NCBI GenBank assembly: GCA_035517515.1
Contig: DATIYQ010000125.1
Location: forward strand, 1-5,785
Direction: 5' to 3'
Length of the DNA stretch: 5,785 nt
Source: JOPF136 sp035517515
GTDB lineage: Bacteria; Acidobacteriota; Terriglobia; Acidiferrales; UBA7541
Part shown: positions 1-5,458 of the stretch, piece by piece
Layout: each line of letters begins with the position of its first letter
How positions within the stretch are numbered: the first letter of the stretch is position 1
Made by a program: the position numbers and the translations under genes
The notes under the pieces: model-generated
What the model was told of the DNA's origin: nothing
The model's input: the letters and a program-made list of their open reading frames with translations, nothing else
Databases searched by the model: none

Positions 1-1
1 G

Positions 2-127
2 AGCGCGCGGTGCCGGGTGGCCTGGCGCAGCGTATCGCAGCTCAACGGGCGGTGGAGCTACGGGATCGCGCTGACCGACTCGGTGGTGGACTTCTGGGGC
101 GCGGCGGTGGCTGCGCCCCCCAAGTAG
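2..127 (+). CDS. C-terminal end of a probable PilZ-domain protein (5' truncated)
   Basis: An open frame enters from the left edge and ends at a TAG stop at 125-127, leaving 41 residues. The visible part reads as two beta-strand-like segments: 'CRVAWRS', then 'GRWSYGIALTD', then 'VVDFWGAAV' and a short Ala/Pro tail. The order 'hydrophobic-V-x-W ... G-x-Y-x-x-G-I-x-L ... F-W-G' matches the last strands of PilZ domains as commonly found in acidobacterial proteins. PilZ domains often bind cyclic di-GMP through an N-terminal RxxxR motif and a D/NxSxxG motif. Both would lie outside the window, so c-di-GMP binding cannot be judged. The gene converges on the - strand gene ending at 271. The assignment rests on a short tail only; another beta-barrel protein is possible. 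Confidence 0.5.
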   Translation, partial: SARCRVAWRSVSQLNGRWSYGIALTDSVVDFWGAAVAAPPK

Positions 128-270
128 AGGGAAACCGCTGACAGGGTGCTGCACAAGAAGCTCCACGGGCAGGCCGGCCTGAGTTGAAGCTCTTAGGCGG
201 GAGATCGAGGGTGCTGCGGGCGCGGGGAGACAGGCCAGAATGCCTGCCCCACGGGGTTTGCAGCATGCGG
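128..270. other. Convergent intergenic gap with palindrome and one repeat copy
   Basis: This 143-bp gap lies between two genes that end towards each other. It holds a perfect 12-bp palindrome, CAGGCCGGCCTG, at 170-181, a short direct repeat GAAGCTC at 157-163 and 186-192, and one copy of the hairpin repeat at 226-256. No T-tract follows any hairpin, so no canonical intrinsic terminator can be called, though the hairpins could act as bidirectional transcript ends. No credible small gene was found here. Confidence 0.6.
226..256. repeat. Short hairpin repeat, copy 1 (diverged)
   Basis: The copy consists of CAGGC at 231-235, a six-base loop and GCCTG at 242-246, flanked by GGAGA on the left and CCCCACGGGG on the right. 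It aligns with the two copies at 1901-1953: same left flank as copy 3, same CCCACGGG right flank as copy 2, same orientation. One base in the stem-loop (C at 236 instead of A) shortens the stem to 5 bp. It starts to the left of the stop codon of the - strand gene ending at 271, so in that transcript it would form a hairpin just downstream of the stop. Confidence 0.7.
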
Positions 271-1851
271 TCAGCGCCTGGGCAAACGGGCTGGAGGCCG
301 GGGCGGCGCAGCCTGCTGGGGTTGCTTGGGCGCGGACACCTGGGATGTACTTTCCACGTGAAACCGCATGTAGTCCGAATAGCGGGTGACGGCGGTGACG
401 GCAACTCCCTTCAGCAGCAGAATGCGCGCACCCACATGGGCCTCTTCATAGGTGGGCAGCCACACTTCTCCATTGAGGAATTCCTGCTCGAAGACAAATC
501 CTGAGCCGCGCTGGAGGTTGACCAACAGGCCGCCGGCGATGCGCGCGTCGCTGGTGAAGTGGGCTTCGAGGCGGGCCACGTCGTGGGCGTGCTCGTCGAT
601 CCAGATGACCCCGGCGAGTTTCTGAACGATTTTTTCGGCCAGCTTGTGGGGCTGGAAATCGGGGTTGCCCTCGAAATCGAACACCAGCACGTCCTGCCCG
701 CGGAAGCGCTCGCGGCGGGGATTGACGAACTGGCAGGCGCGGAGAAAGATTTCGATGCCCACGTCATCGTCTTCTTCCTTCTTAGCGGAATCCCCTTTCT
801 TCTGCTGCTCGTCTTGCCGCTTGGCCTCTTTGGCTTCGCGCTTGGCCTGTTGGTCCTGGATTTCCTGGATGCGCTTCTGCACGCGGTCGCTTTCCTTTTT
901 TTGCTCCTCGCTGGTCAGGGCGACGCCGTTTTTGCTGACCAGGGTGGAGACCTCGTGGCCGAGCAGGTAGAAAAAGGTGTACTCGCTGGTCTCGTGCTTC
1001 TTGACCTTGCCGCTGCCGTCGAATTCTGTTTGGTCCTCGACTCTGGAGCCGGCGTAGTTCTCTTTCAGCTTGTCGATGGCTTTCTGGTTTTCATCGATTT
1101 CGTGGAAGAGCGCCTTCAGATTGGGAAGCTGGACCTGAGATTGGCGCGGGAAATCGAATACGCGTTCGCTCACCGCGCCGTTGACGGAGGCCTGGGTGAT
1201 GACGGCACGCCAGGTCTGGGGCCCTCGGCGGAATTCGATGGTATGCGGCACCTGAACTCCCGCCTCGGCACGATAGTCGCTGAAAAGCATTTCCTGCTGC
1301 ACGTCTCCGATTTGCGCGGTTTCCCGAACGGGGAGGTGCAACTGTGCGTCGAAGAACTCCTGGAGGCGGGCTCCGGCCGGGGTGAGCACTTCCAGTTGCG
1401 CGGCCGCCCGGCCGTTTACCTCCGCCATGCCCGCGTAGGTCACCGACAGCTTATTCTTCTTTAGATCCAGCAGGCGGGTATTGGCCACCAAGGCGATGGC
1501 CTCGAGGGCGACGGCCTCGGGCCCCAGGAGAGTTTGCGGATCGCCGGAACGAGTTTCCCGCCAGGCGGATTTTCCGTTGAAGGCTTCGATCAAGCGCTGG
1601 TCGCCGGAAAGCACTTCCAGGTAGGAACGGTTGGGCTGGCGGGTCTCGAAAGTGAAGGTGCCGCCCGGGCCCTCCCCGGCCGGTTGAAGGCTGCCTTGGA
1701 GGGAAAGGGTGCGGACCTGCGAGAGGGCTTTGGAGCCTCCCGCCGCTTTTGCATATTGCGAAAGGATGGTGTGCGCGTCCTGGGCCAGCGCGAAGCGGCT
1801 GGAGCAGGTCAGGGAGAGCAGCAGGAGACAGCAATGCTTGAGAATGCGCAT
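271..1851 (-). CDS. Exported protein with two probable LolA-like units
   Basis: 526 residues; specific function not recognised. Residues 1-23 form a type I signal peptide (KH, Leu-rich core, 'ALA' before Q24), so the product should be periplasmic or outer-membrane associated. Residues 26-235 follow the pattern of acidobacterial LolA-like proteins: helix with 'AAGG' (36-39), 'FNGKSAW' (91-97), 'FFDAQLHLPVRE' (166-177) and 'SDYRAEAGVQVPH' (191-203). Residues 250-265 and 314-363 are highly charged, the latter a Lys/Glu/Gln-rich probable coiled coil. Residues 364-500 look like a second unit: 'FRGQDVLVFDFEGNPDF', 'LAGVIWIDE' (412-420), 'NGEVWLP' (460-466) and 'RYSDY' (490-494). The tail from 505 is Pro/Arg-rich. 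The ATG is the only usable start: an in-frame TGA lies upstream at 1903-1905 with no ATG, GTG or TTG between. No Shine-Dalgarno sequence is visible. The gene follows a single-unit LolA-like gene 122 bp upstream; lipid or lipoprotein handling is inferred. Confidence 0.8.
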   Translation of the reverse strand: MRILKHCCLLLLSLTCSSRFALAQDAHTILSQYAKAAGGSKALSQVRTLSLQGSLQPAGEGPGGTFTFETRQPNRSYLEVLSGDQRLIEAFNGKSAWRETRSGDPQTLLGPEAVALEAIALVANTRLLDLKKNKLSVTYAGMAEVNGRAAAQLEVLTPAGARLQEFFDAQLHLPVRETAQIGDVQQEMLFSDYRAEAGVQVPHTIEFRRGPQTWRAVITQASVNGAVSERVFDFPRQSQVQLPNLKALFHEIDENQKAIDKLKENYAGSRVEDQTEFDGSGKVKKHETSEYTFFYLLGHEVSTLVSKNGVALTSEEQKKESDRVQKRIQEIQDQQAKREAKEAKRQDEQQKKGDSAKKEEDDDVGIEIFLRACQFVNPRRERFRGQDVLVFDFEGNPDFQPHKLAEKIVQKLAGVIWIDEHAHDVARLEAHFTSDARIAGGLLVNLQRGSGFVFEQEFLNGEVWLPTYEEAHVGARILLLKGVAVTAVTRYSDYMRFHVESTSQVSAPKQPQQAAPPRPPARLPRR

Positions 1852-1900
1852 GCGCCCAGTGGAAGGAACGCAAGGGGCGGGAAAAAGGTTTCCGCACGGA

Positions 1901-1928
1901 GGTCAGGCAGGAATGCCTGTCCCACGGG
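1901..1928. repeat. Short hairpin repeat, copy 2
   Basis: CAGGCA (1904-1909), loop GGAA (1910-1913) and TGCCTG (1914-1919) form a 6-bp perfect stem, followed by TCCCACGGG. It sits head-to-tail with copy 3; the same stem position recurs after 28 bp. The stem and loop match copies 1 and 3 closely, which marks it as a repeat family and not a single terminator. Read from the - strand the loop is UUCC. Confidence 0.8.
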
Positions 1929-1953
1929 AGACAGGCAAGAATGCCTGTCCGAA
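1926..1953. repeat. Short hairpin repeat, copy 3 (best stem)
   Basis: GACAGGCA (1930-1937), loop AGAA (1938-1941) and TGCCTGTC (1942-1949) form a perfect 8-bp stem with a four-base loop. It adjoins copy 2 in the same orientation, sharing the intervening GGG bases. Translating through these units gives short peptides of the 'DRQECLS' type, which I recall as spurious ORF content in GC-rich environmental genomes; this indicates a dispersed non-coding repeat. Confidence 0.8.
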
Positions 1954-1973
1954 GGCGTAGCAGCACGCGTGGG

Positions 1974-2831
1974 CTAGGGCGCGGCGGGCATGGAGAATTG
2001 CGCGGCGTCCAGAGAAACGTTCTGGGTGATTTCGGTGAAGGTGACCTGCCACTCGACGTTGGGATCCTTGTGGCGCAGCAGGCGCGGCACCTGGACGCCA
2101 TCCACCGGGGCATAGTCCGAGTAGCGGTGCTCGATGGGAACTTCACTATTGGGAGTGAGCTGCACGGAATCGTGGCGCACCAGCAGCCAGGATTCCGCGT
2201 CGAAGTAGAATTTTTCCGGCGAGCCGCCGGGGGGCGTAGCCTCCAGAACCCAAGCCGGCCGGCCCTCTTCGAGGCTCTTTTCGAGGACGCGGAGCTGCGG
2301 GAAGATTTCACGGAAGCGCAGTTCGTGTTGAAACTGGCTGCTGCGGCGCATGTTTTCCAGCTCCTGCCCCTTCATCTCGCGCAGGCCATTGCGCGAATCC
2401 CGGGACCAGCCCACCTTGCCGTCGAACGCGGAGATGAATTCACCCTGGTCGGGAATGGTCACGCGGGAATAAAAACGGTCCGGAGACGCGGTCAGAATTT
2501 CCGCTTCTCCGGTCATCTGCTGGATCGGAGCTTCGAATTTCCCTTTCATGCGGCGGGAGGTAATTTTCTTGAGCGCGGCTTCGCCGCCCAAGGCGCGGAT
2601 GTAGCGCGCGAGAAGTTGATCGGGGGTGGGGGCCTGCTCCGTGGCGGCCTGCTTGCCAGGGGCTGGCGTTTCGGTCCCGGACTGCTTCGAAGGGTTTTCC
2701 GCCTGGGCCGGCGGAGGAGCCGATTGCAGGGGAGCGGGAAGCGGCGCTGCCGGGCCAGCCGCAGCCAGCCGCAGGGGAGAGACAGCCGCAAACAAGCAGC
2801 AGGCAGCCACATACCGCGGGCGGTTGATCAT
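1974..2831 (-). CDS. Exported LolA-like protein, single unit, with Pro/Ala linker
   Basis: 285 residues; a LolA/LolB-like outer-membrane lipoprotein-sorting fold is the best guess, exact function unknown. Residues 1-25 look like a signal peptide (Arg-containing start, hydrophobic core, 'LAAA-G'). Residues 26-70 are a Pro/Ala/Gln-rich low-complexity linker. The folded part starts with the helix 'LLARYIRALGGEAALKKI' (73-90), then 'SPDRFYSRV', 'FDGKVGWS' (136-143), 'FYFDAESWLLVRHDS' (208-222) and 'RYSDYAPVDGVQVPRLL' (236-252), the motif order typical of this group in Acidobacteriota. The start at 2831 is preferred over an in-frame ATG ten codons upstream because GGAGGGGAG lies at 2836-2844 and the signal peptide then begins directly. 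It lies 46 bp after alaX and 122 bp before a longer relative, suggesting an operon and an inferred joint envelope role. Confidence 0.8.
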   Translation of the reverse strand: MINRPRYVAACCLFAAVSPLRLAAAGPAAPLPAPLQSAPPPAQAENPSKQSGTETPAPGKQAATEQAPTPDQLLARYIRALGGEAALKKITSRRMKGKFEAPIQQMTGEAEILTASPDRFYSRVTIPDQGEFISAFDGKVGWSRDSRNGLREMKGQELENMRRSSQFQHELRFREIFPQLRVLEKSLEEGRPAWVLEATPPGGSPEKFYFDAESWLLVRHDSVQLTPNSEVPIEHRYSDYAPVDGVQVPRLLRHKDPNVEWQVTFTEITQNVSLDAAQFSMPAAP

Positions 2832-2835
2832 TGTG

Positions 2836-2844
2836 CTCCCCTCC
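2836..2844 (-). promoter_or_regulatory. Strong ribosome binding site deciding the 2831 start
   Basis: On the - strand GGAGGGGAG precedes CACA and the ATG at 2831-2829. The GGAGG core is 8 nt from the start codon. This places translation initiation at 2831 and not at the upstream in-frame ATG ending at 2861. Confidence 0.75.
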
Positions 2845-2877
2845 GGCCGATGGCCCACCACCGTGTAACGCGCGCGG

Positions 2878-4089
2878 CTACCCGGTGGCGGCGCTGGAAC
2901 TGAGACGCGCCGAGGCTGCGCGCAGGATGTCTTCCAGCTTACCAGCCTCCGGGGAGTTGCCTTGGGCGAAGTCCCTGGTGCCTCCCCCTTTTCCGCCTGC
3001 CGGGAGCAGGACCGCGCGCAGCAGGGCGTTCATGTCTCCCGGGAGGCCCGCCGACTGAGCGAAAACCACGTGGCCTCCGGGGCGCGCGGCCAGCAAAACA
3101 ACGGCCGACCCGCGTTCCGCGATTTTCGTGGCCAGCAGCCGGAGGTACTCCGGAGTTGCCGCGTCCAGCGCCTGGCACACCAGCCGGGGCCCGGAAGCAA
3201 TTCCCCCGGCCTGCTGCCAAAGTTCCAAGGCCTGGTAGCCGGCCAGGCGGGAATGCAACTCCTTGCGTTGGCGGTCGCTTTCGCGCCGCTCTTCATCGGC
3301 CCGGGCGAGGAGCGCGGGGAGGTCCGCGGGTGCGGCGCCGAGATTGCGGACGGCATCGAGAAGGATTTTGCGGTCGTCCCGCGCGGCCTGCAAGGCGCGG
3401 GCGCCGCAAACGAACTCGATGCGCCAGTTGGATTTCTGCTTCTCGCATTTACGGAGGAGAAGCAGGCCAATTTGCCCGGTGCGCTGAACGTGGGTGCCAC
3501 CGCAGGGCTGGACCTCGACGCCCTGAATGGAGATGGCGCGGAGCACGCCTTCGCGGTCCACTTCCTTGCGCACACCAGCGGCGGCCAGTTCTTCGCGGGA
3601 TCCGAAACGGACCTCCACCGGGCGATCTTCGAAAATGATCTCATTGACAAGCTGTTCGGCGGCCTCGATCCGGCTGGTGGGAATTCCGCCGGAGGGCGCG
3701 GCCAGGTCGATGGTGGAAATTTGCCGGCCCAGGTGGAAGGAAACTGTGGCGTAATCACACTGCAAAAGGAAAATTGCGGAGAGCAGGTGCTGGCCGGTGT
3801 GCTGCTGCATGTGATCGAAGCGGCGTGGCCAGTCCAGGCGGCCGCGCACGGGGACGGGCGGGAGCGCCCGGTCCAGCACGTGAATGATTTCGCCGGCTTC
3901 GTTTTCGAGCACGTCGAGCACCGCGGCCTCACCGAGCGTGCCGGTATCGTTGGGCTGGCCGCCGGAGGTGGGATAGAAAGCGGTGCGGTCCAGGAGGACG
4001 TGGAAGCGGTCGCCGGCCGGGGAGCAGGAGACAACCTGGGCGTCGAACTCGGTCAGGAGGCTGTCGTGGTAGTAGAGCCGGTCGGTCAT
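2878..4089 (-). CDS. alaX: AlaX-L type alanyl-tRNA editing protein
   Basis: 403 residues. Predicted cytosolic trans-editing enzyme that hydrolyses mischarged tRNA(Ala), chiefly Ser-tRNA(Ala) in known family members. N-terminal part (1-90) is the beta-barrel domain shared with alanyl-tRNA synthetase, with 'TAFYPTSGGQPNDTG' at 36-50. The editing (tRNA_SAD) domain carries the zinc-binding set: H97 and H101 in 'HTGQHLLS', and C196 and H200 in 'CGGTH'. Residues 255-285 are a charged helical stretch. The C-terminal part (about 285-400) resembles the DHHA1/C-Ala domain of AlaRS, ending with 'GGKGGGTRDFAQG' (365-377). No aminoacylation domain is present, so it is not AlaRS. Size and the C-Ala domain fit the long (AlaX-L) class. 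The ATG at 4089 is chosen for AGAGGA just upstream; an upstream in-frame TTG would add 14 residues unlike the family start. It lies 87 bp after thrC. All metal ligands are present, so it is probably active. Confidence 0.9.
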   Translation of the reverse strand: MTDRLYYHDSLLTEFDAQVVSCSPAGDRFHVLLDRTAFYPTSGGQPNDTGTLGEAAVLDVLENEAGEIIHVLDRALPPVPVRGRLDWPRRFDHMQQHTGQHLLSAIFLLQCDYATVSFHLGRQISTIDLAAPSGGIPTSRIEAAEQLVNEIIFEDRPVEVRFGSREELAAAGVRKEVDREGVLRAISIQGVEVQPCGGTHVQRTGQIGLLLLRKCEKQKSNWRIEFVCGARALQAARDDRKILLDAVRNLGAAPADLPALLARADEERRESDRQRKELHSRLAGYQALELWQQAGGIASGPRLVCQALDAATPEYLRLLATKIAERGSAVVLLAARPGGHVVFAQSAGLPGDMNALLRAVLLPAGGKGGGTRDFAQGNSPEAGKLEDILRAASARLSSSAATG

Positions 4090-4176
4090 CGGTTCCTCTC
4101 TGCCCTTCCCCACTCTCCATATTCCATTCAACTGTCTGCCGCGAATCGTGGTGGCATGGCCGCGCCCGACAGAGAG
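4090..4176. other. thrC-alaX junction with mini-ORFs and long-range pairing
   Basis: This 87-bp spacer has two chance-or-real features on the - strand. Two mini-ORFs lie in series: 4157-4128 (9 codons plus TGA) directly abutted by 4127-4086 (13 codons plus TGA), whose TGA overlaps the alaX start as ATGA. Neither has a clear Shine-Dalgarno sequence. The bases just after the thrC stop (CUCUCUGUC, 4176-4168) can pair with GGCAGAGAG (4104-4096), which covers part of the alaX ribosome binding site. No terminator is visible, which favours readthrough from thrC. Confidence 0.4.
4094..4099 (-). promoter_or_regulatory. Ribosome binding site for alaX
   Basis: AGAGGA on the - strand lies four bases before the spacer end and the ATG at 4089-4087. 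It supports the 4089 start. It lies partly within the segment that could pair with the bases after the thrC stop. Confidence 0.6.
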
Positions 4177-5346
4177 CTATTGAACTGCCTTGTTCCATGC
4201 CTCGAGATACTTGTACCCGGTACCGGTGTTGAAGAGCACCACGCGGTCGCGGCCGGTGAGCCAGCCCTGTTCGGCCAGCTTGCGCAGGGCCACGACCGTG
4301 GCGGCGCCCTCCGGCGCAGCGAAAATGCCTTCCAGGGAGGCCAGTTGTTTTCCCGCGGCCATCATCTCCTGGTCGGTGGCGTCCACCACGGTACCTCCGG
4401 TGCGGCGGATGCCGGTGAGAATTTCGACGTCGGCAAAGGGTTTGGGGACGCGCAGGCCGGAGGCGAGGGTAGCCGCGTTGGGGAACATTTCCACGGTATC
4501 GCGGTTGGCTTTCCAGGCGCGGAGGAGCGGTGCGCATCCGGCGGCCTGCACAGCCACCATGCGCGGGCGCTCTGAGCCGATCCATCCCATCCCTTCCATC
4601 TCATCGAAGGCTTTGAGCATGCCGAGCAGGCCCACCCCGCCGCCCGCAGGATAGACAATTACTTCCGGGAGTTTCCCCCCAAACTGTTCCCAGAGCTCGT
4701 AGCCCATGGTCTTTTTGCCTTCGAGGCGGTAGGGCTCTTTCATGGTGGAGACGTCGAACCAGCCGTCGAGCACGGCGTGATCGGCCACGTAGGCGCCACA
4801 ATCGGAAATCAATCCGGCGAGCAGACGAACGTCGGCTCCCGCGGCGCGGCACTCGATGACATTGGCCTGGGGCGTGTCCGCGGGCATGACCACCACGGCG
4901 CGCAGTCCGGCGCGCGCGGCGTAGGCGGCCAGAGCACCGCCGGCATTGCCGGCGGTGGGTATGGCCAGAGTCACAGCGCCCAGCGCCTTGGCGCGGGTGA
5001 CCGCGGCGGCCAGGCCGCGCGCCTTGAATGATCCCGTGGGATTTAAGCCCTCATCCTTGACGAAAATGTTTTGCAGGATCAGCTCCTCACCCAGGCGGGG
5101 ACAGGGAATAAGAGGCGTGCAGCCCTCGCCCAAGGTGACGCGGTCGCCGGGGGGCAGAACCTCTTCATAACGCCACATGGTGGGACGGCGCTCGACCAGC
5201 GCGTCGCGGGTGAGGCCGCGCGCGGCCCGCTCCAGGTCGTAACGGGCGAAAAGGGAGCGTCCGCAATCACACAGGTTGCGCAGAGCGGAGTGCGGATAGT
5301 GTTTGCCGCAGCGGCTGCATTCGAGATGCGTGATGCATGAGGGCAT
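4177..5346 (-). CDS. thrC: Threonine synthase
   Basis: 389 residues, a PLP-dependent fold type II enzyme. The predicted reaction converts O-phospho-L-homoserine and water to L-threonine and phosphate, the last step of threonine synthesis, in the cytosol. An N-terminal zinc-ribbon-like set is seen (C10, C13, C26, C28). It is followed by 'GEGCTPL' (73-79), the PLP-lysine motif 'NPTGSFKARG' with K108, the Gly/Asn loop 'TAGNAGGA' (131-138), the phosphate-binding loop 'PAGGGVGLLG' (233-242) and 'NTGTGYKY' (373-380). Length and motif order fit the shorter threonine synthase class. Close relatives such as cysteate synthase or threonine dehydratase-like enzymes share the fold; the zinc-ribbon start and the C-terminal motif favour ThrC. 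The ATG at 5346 is the only ATG, GTG or TTG before an in-frame stop at 5434-5436. No Shine-Dalgarno sequence precedes it (the upstream bases are pyrimidine-rich). It is divergent from the MBL gene and followed by alaX 87 bp downstream. Confidence 0.88.
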   Translation of the reverse strand: MPSCITHLECSRCGKHYPHSALRNLCDCGRSLFARYDLERAARGLTRDALVERRPTMWRYEEVLPPGDRVTLGEGCTPLIPCPRLGEELILQNIFVKDEGLNPTGSFKARGLAAAVTRAKALGAVTLAIPTAGNAGGALAAYAARAGLRAVVVMPADTPQANVIECRAAGADVRLLAGLISDCGAYVADHAVLDGWFDVSTMKEPYRLEGKKTMGYELWEQFGGKLPEVIVYPAGGGVGLLGMLKAFDEMEGMGWIGSERPRMVAVQAAGCAPLLRAWKANRDTVEMFPNAATLASGLRVPKPFADVEILTGIRRTGGTVVDATDQEMMAAGKQLASLEGIFAAPEGAATVVALRKLAEQGWLTGRDRVVLFNTGTGYKYLEAWNKAVQ

Positions 5347-5458
5347 GGGAGGGAGTGTACCAGCCAGGGCGGAAGCGCGGCCACCAGTGGAGGGAGGGGC
5401 CAGTGGCGGGTGGCCGGATGGAATCTGGATGCACTAAGATTCAGGGAAGGAGAGAAAC
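5347..5458. promoter_or_regulatory. Divergent intergenic region, thrC and MBL gene
   Basis: This 112-bp gap lies between two genes transcribed away from each other, so it should contain promoters for both. Weak -10-like hexamers are TAAGAT on + (5435-5440) and TACACT on - (5359-5354). Neither has a convincing -35 element at 16-18 bp. The only relatively AT-rich patch is about 5421-5460. Treat the location as sound and the individual boxes as unproven. Confidence 0.4.
5447..5452 (+). promoter_or_regulatory. Ribosome binding site deciding a GTG start
   Basis: AAGGAG lies 6 nt before a GTG at 5459-5461 but 12 nt before the first ATG at 5465. The spacing favours GTG as the start of the MBL-fold gene; the two choices differ by only two residues. 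Confidence 0.6.

Larger units (their letters stand above)
1852..1973. other. Intercistronic spacer carrying two hairpin repeats
   Basis: This 122-bp spacer separates two same-strand LolA-like genes. Its right part holds two tandem hairpin repeats (1901-1953). Its left part has an A-run (1882-1886 on +, hence U-rich in the transcript) and no recognisable ribosome binding site for the downstream gene at 1851. If the two genes share a transcript, the hairpins lie between them and could alter relative stability or expression. No promoter could be called. Confidence 0.5.

Noticed and set aside
559..1464. Hydrophobic-looking + strand open frame antisense to the 526-residue protein
   Set aside because: Same codon-aligned antisense artefact; the hydrophobic runs are the reverse complement of the Lys/Glu/Gln-rich linker codons.
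1901..1953. Possible CRISPR array
   Set aside because: Only two adjacent units with no unique spacer of normal length between them, a third diverged copy far away, and no cas genes.
1926..1953. Intrinsic terminator after the smaller LolA-like gene
   Set aside because: The hairpin is strong but is not followed by a U-tract on either strand, and it belongs to a repeat family.
1451..2311. - strand open frame bridging the two LolA-like genes
   Set aside because: It runs through both hairpin repeats and out of frame through the two genes. It has low complexity and no motifs, so it is not a fusion of the two genes.
2797..2831. Lipoprotein signal (VAAC at residues 8-11 of the smaller LolA-like protein; LSLTC in the larger one)
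   Set aside because: The first lacks a hydrophobic stretch before the cysteine, and the second has Thr before the cysteine and no L/V/I at -3. Type I cleavage sites further on fit better.
1941..2903. + strand open frame of 320 codons across the smaller LolA-like gene
   Set aside because: Codon-aligned with the real gene on the opposite strand, starts inside a hairpin repeat and shows no domain.
4090..4131. Longer alaX starting at the TTG at 4131
   Set aside because: The extra 14 residues do not resemble AlaX starts, and a ribosome binding site lies directly before the ATG at 4089.
2962..4575. Long + strand open frame (537 codons) antisense to alaX and thrC
   Set aside because: Its codons lie exactly opposite alaX and thrC codons, which happen to share a frame. 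Stops there would need sense TTA, CTA or TCA codons, which GC-rich genes avoid. The translation shows no recognisable domain.
5435..5440. TAAGAT as the -10 box of the MBL gene
   Set aside because: Only four of six positions match and no -35 element is found at normal spacing; too weak to list as a promoter on its own.
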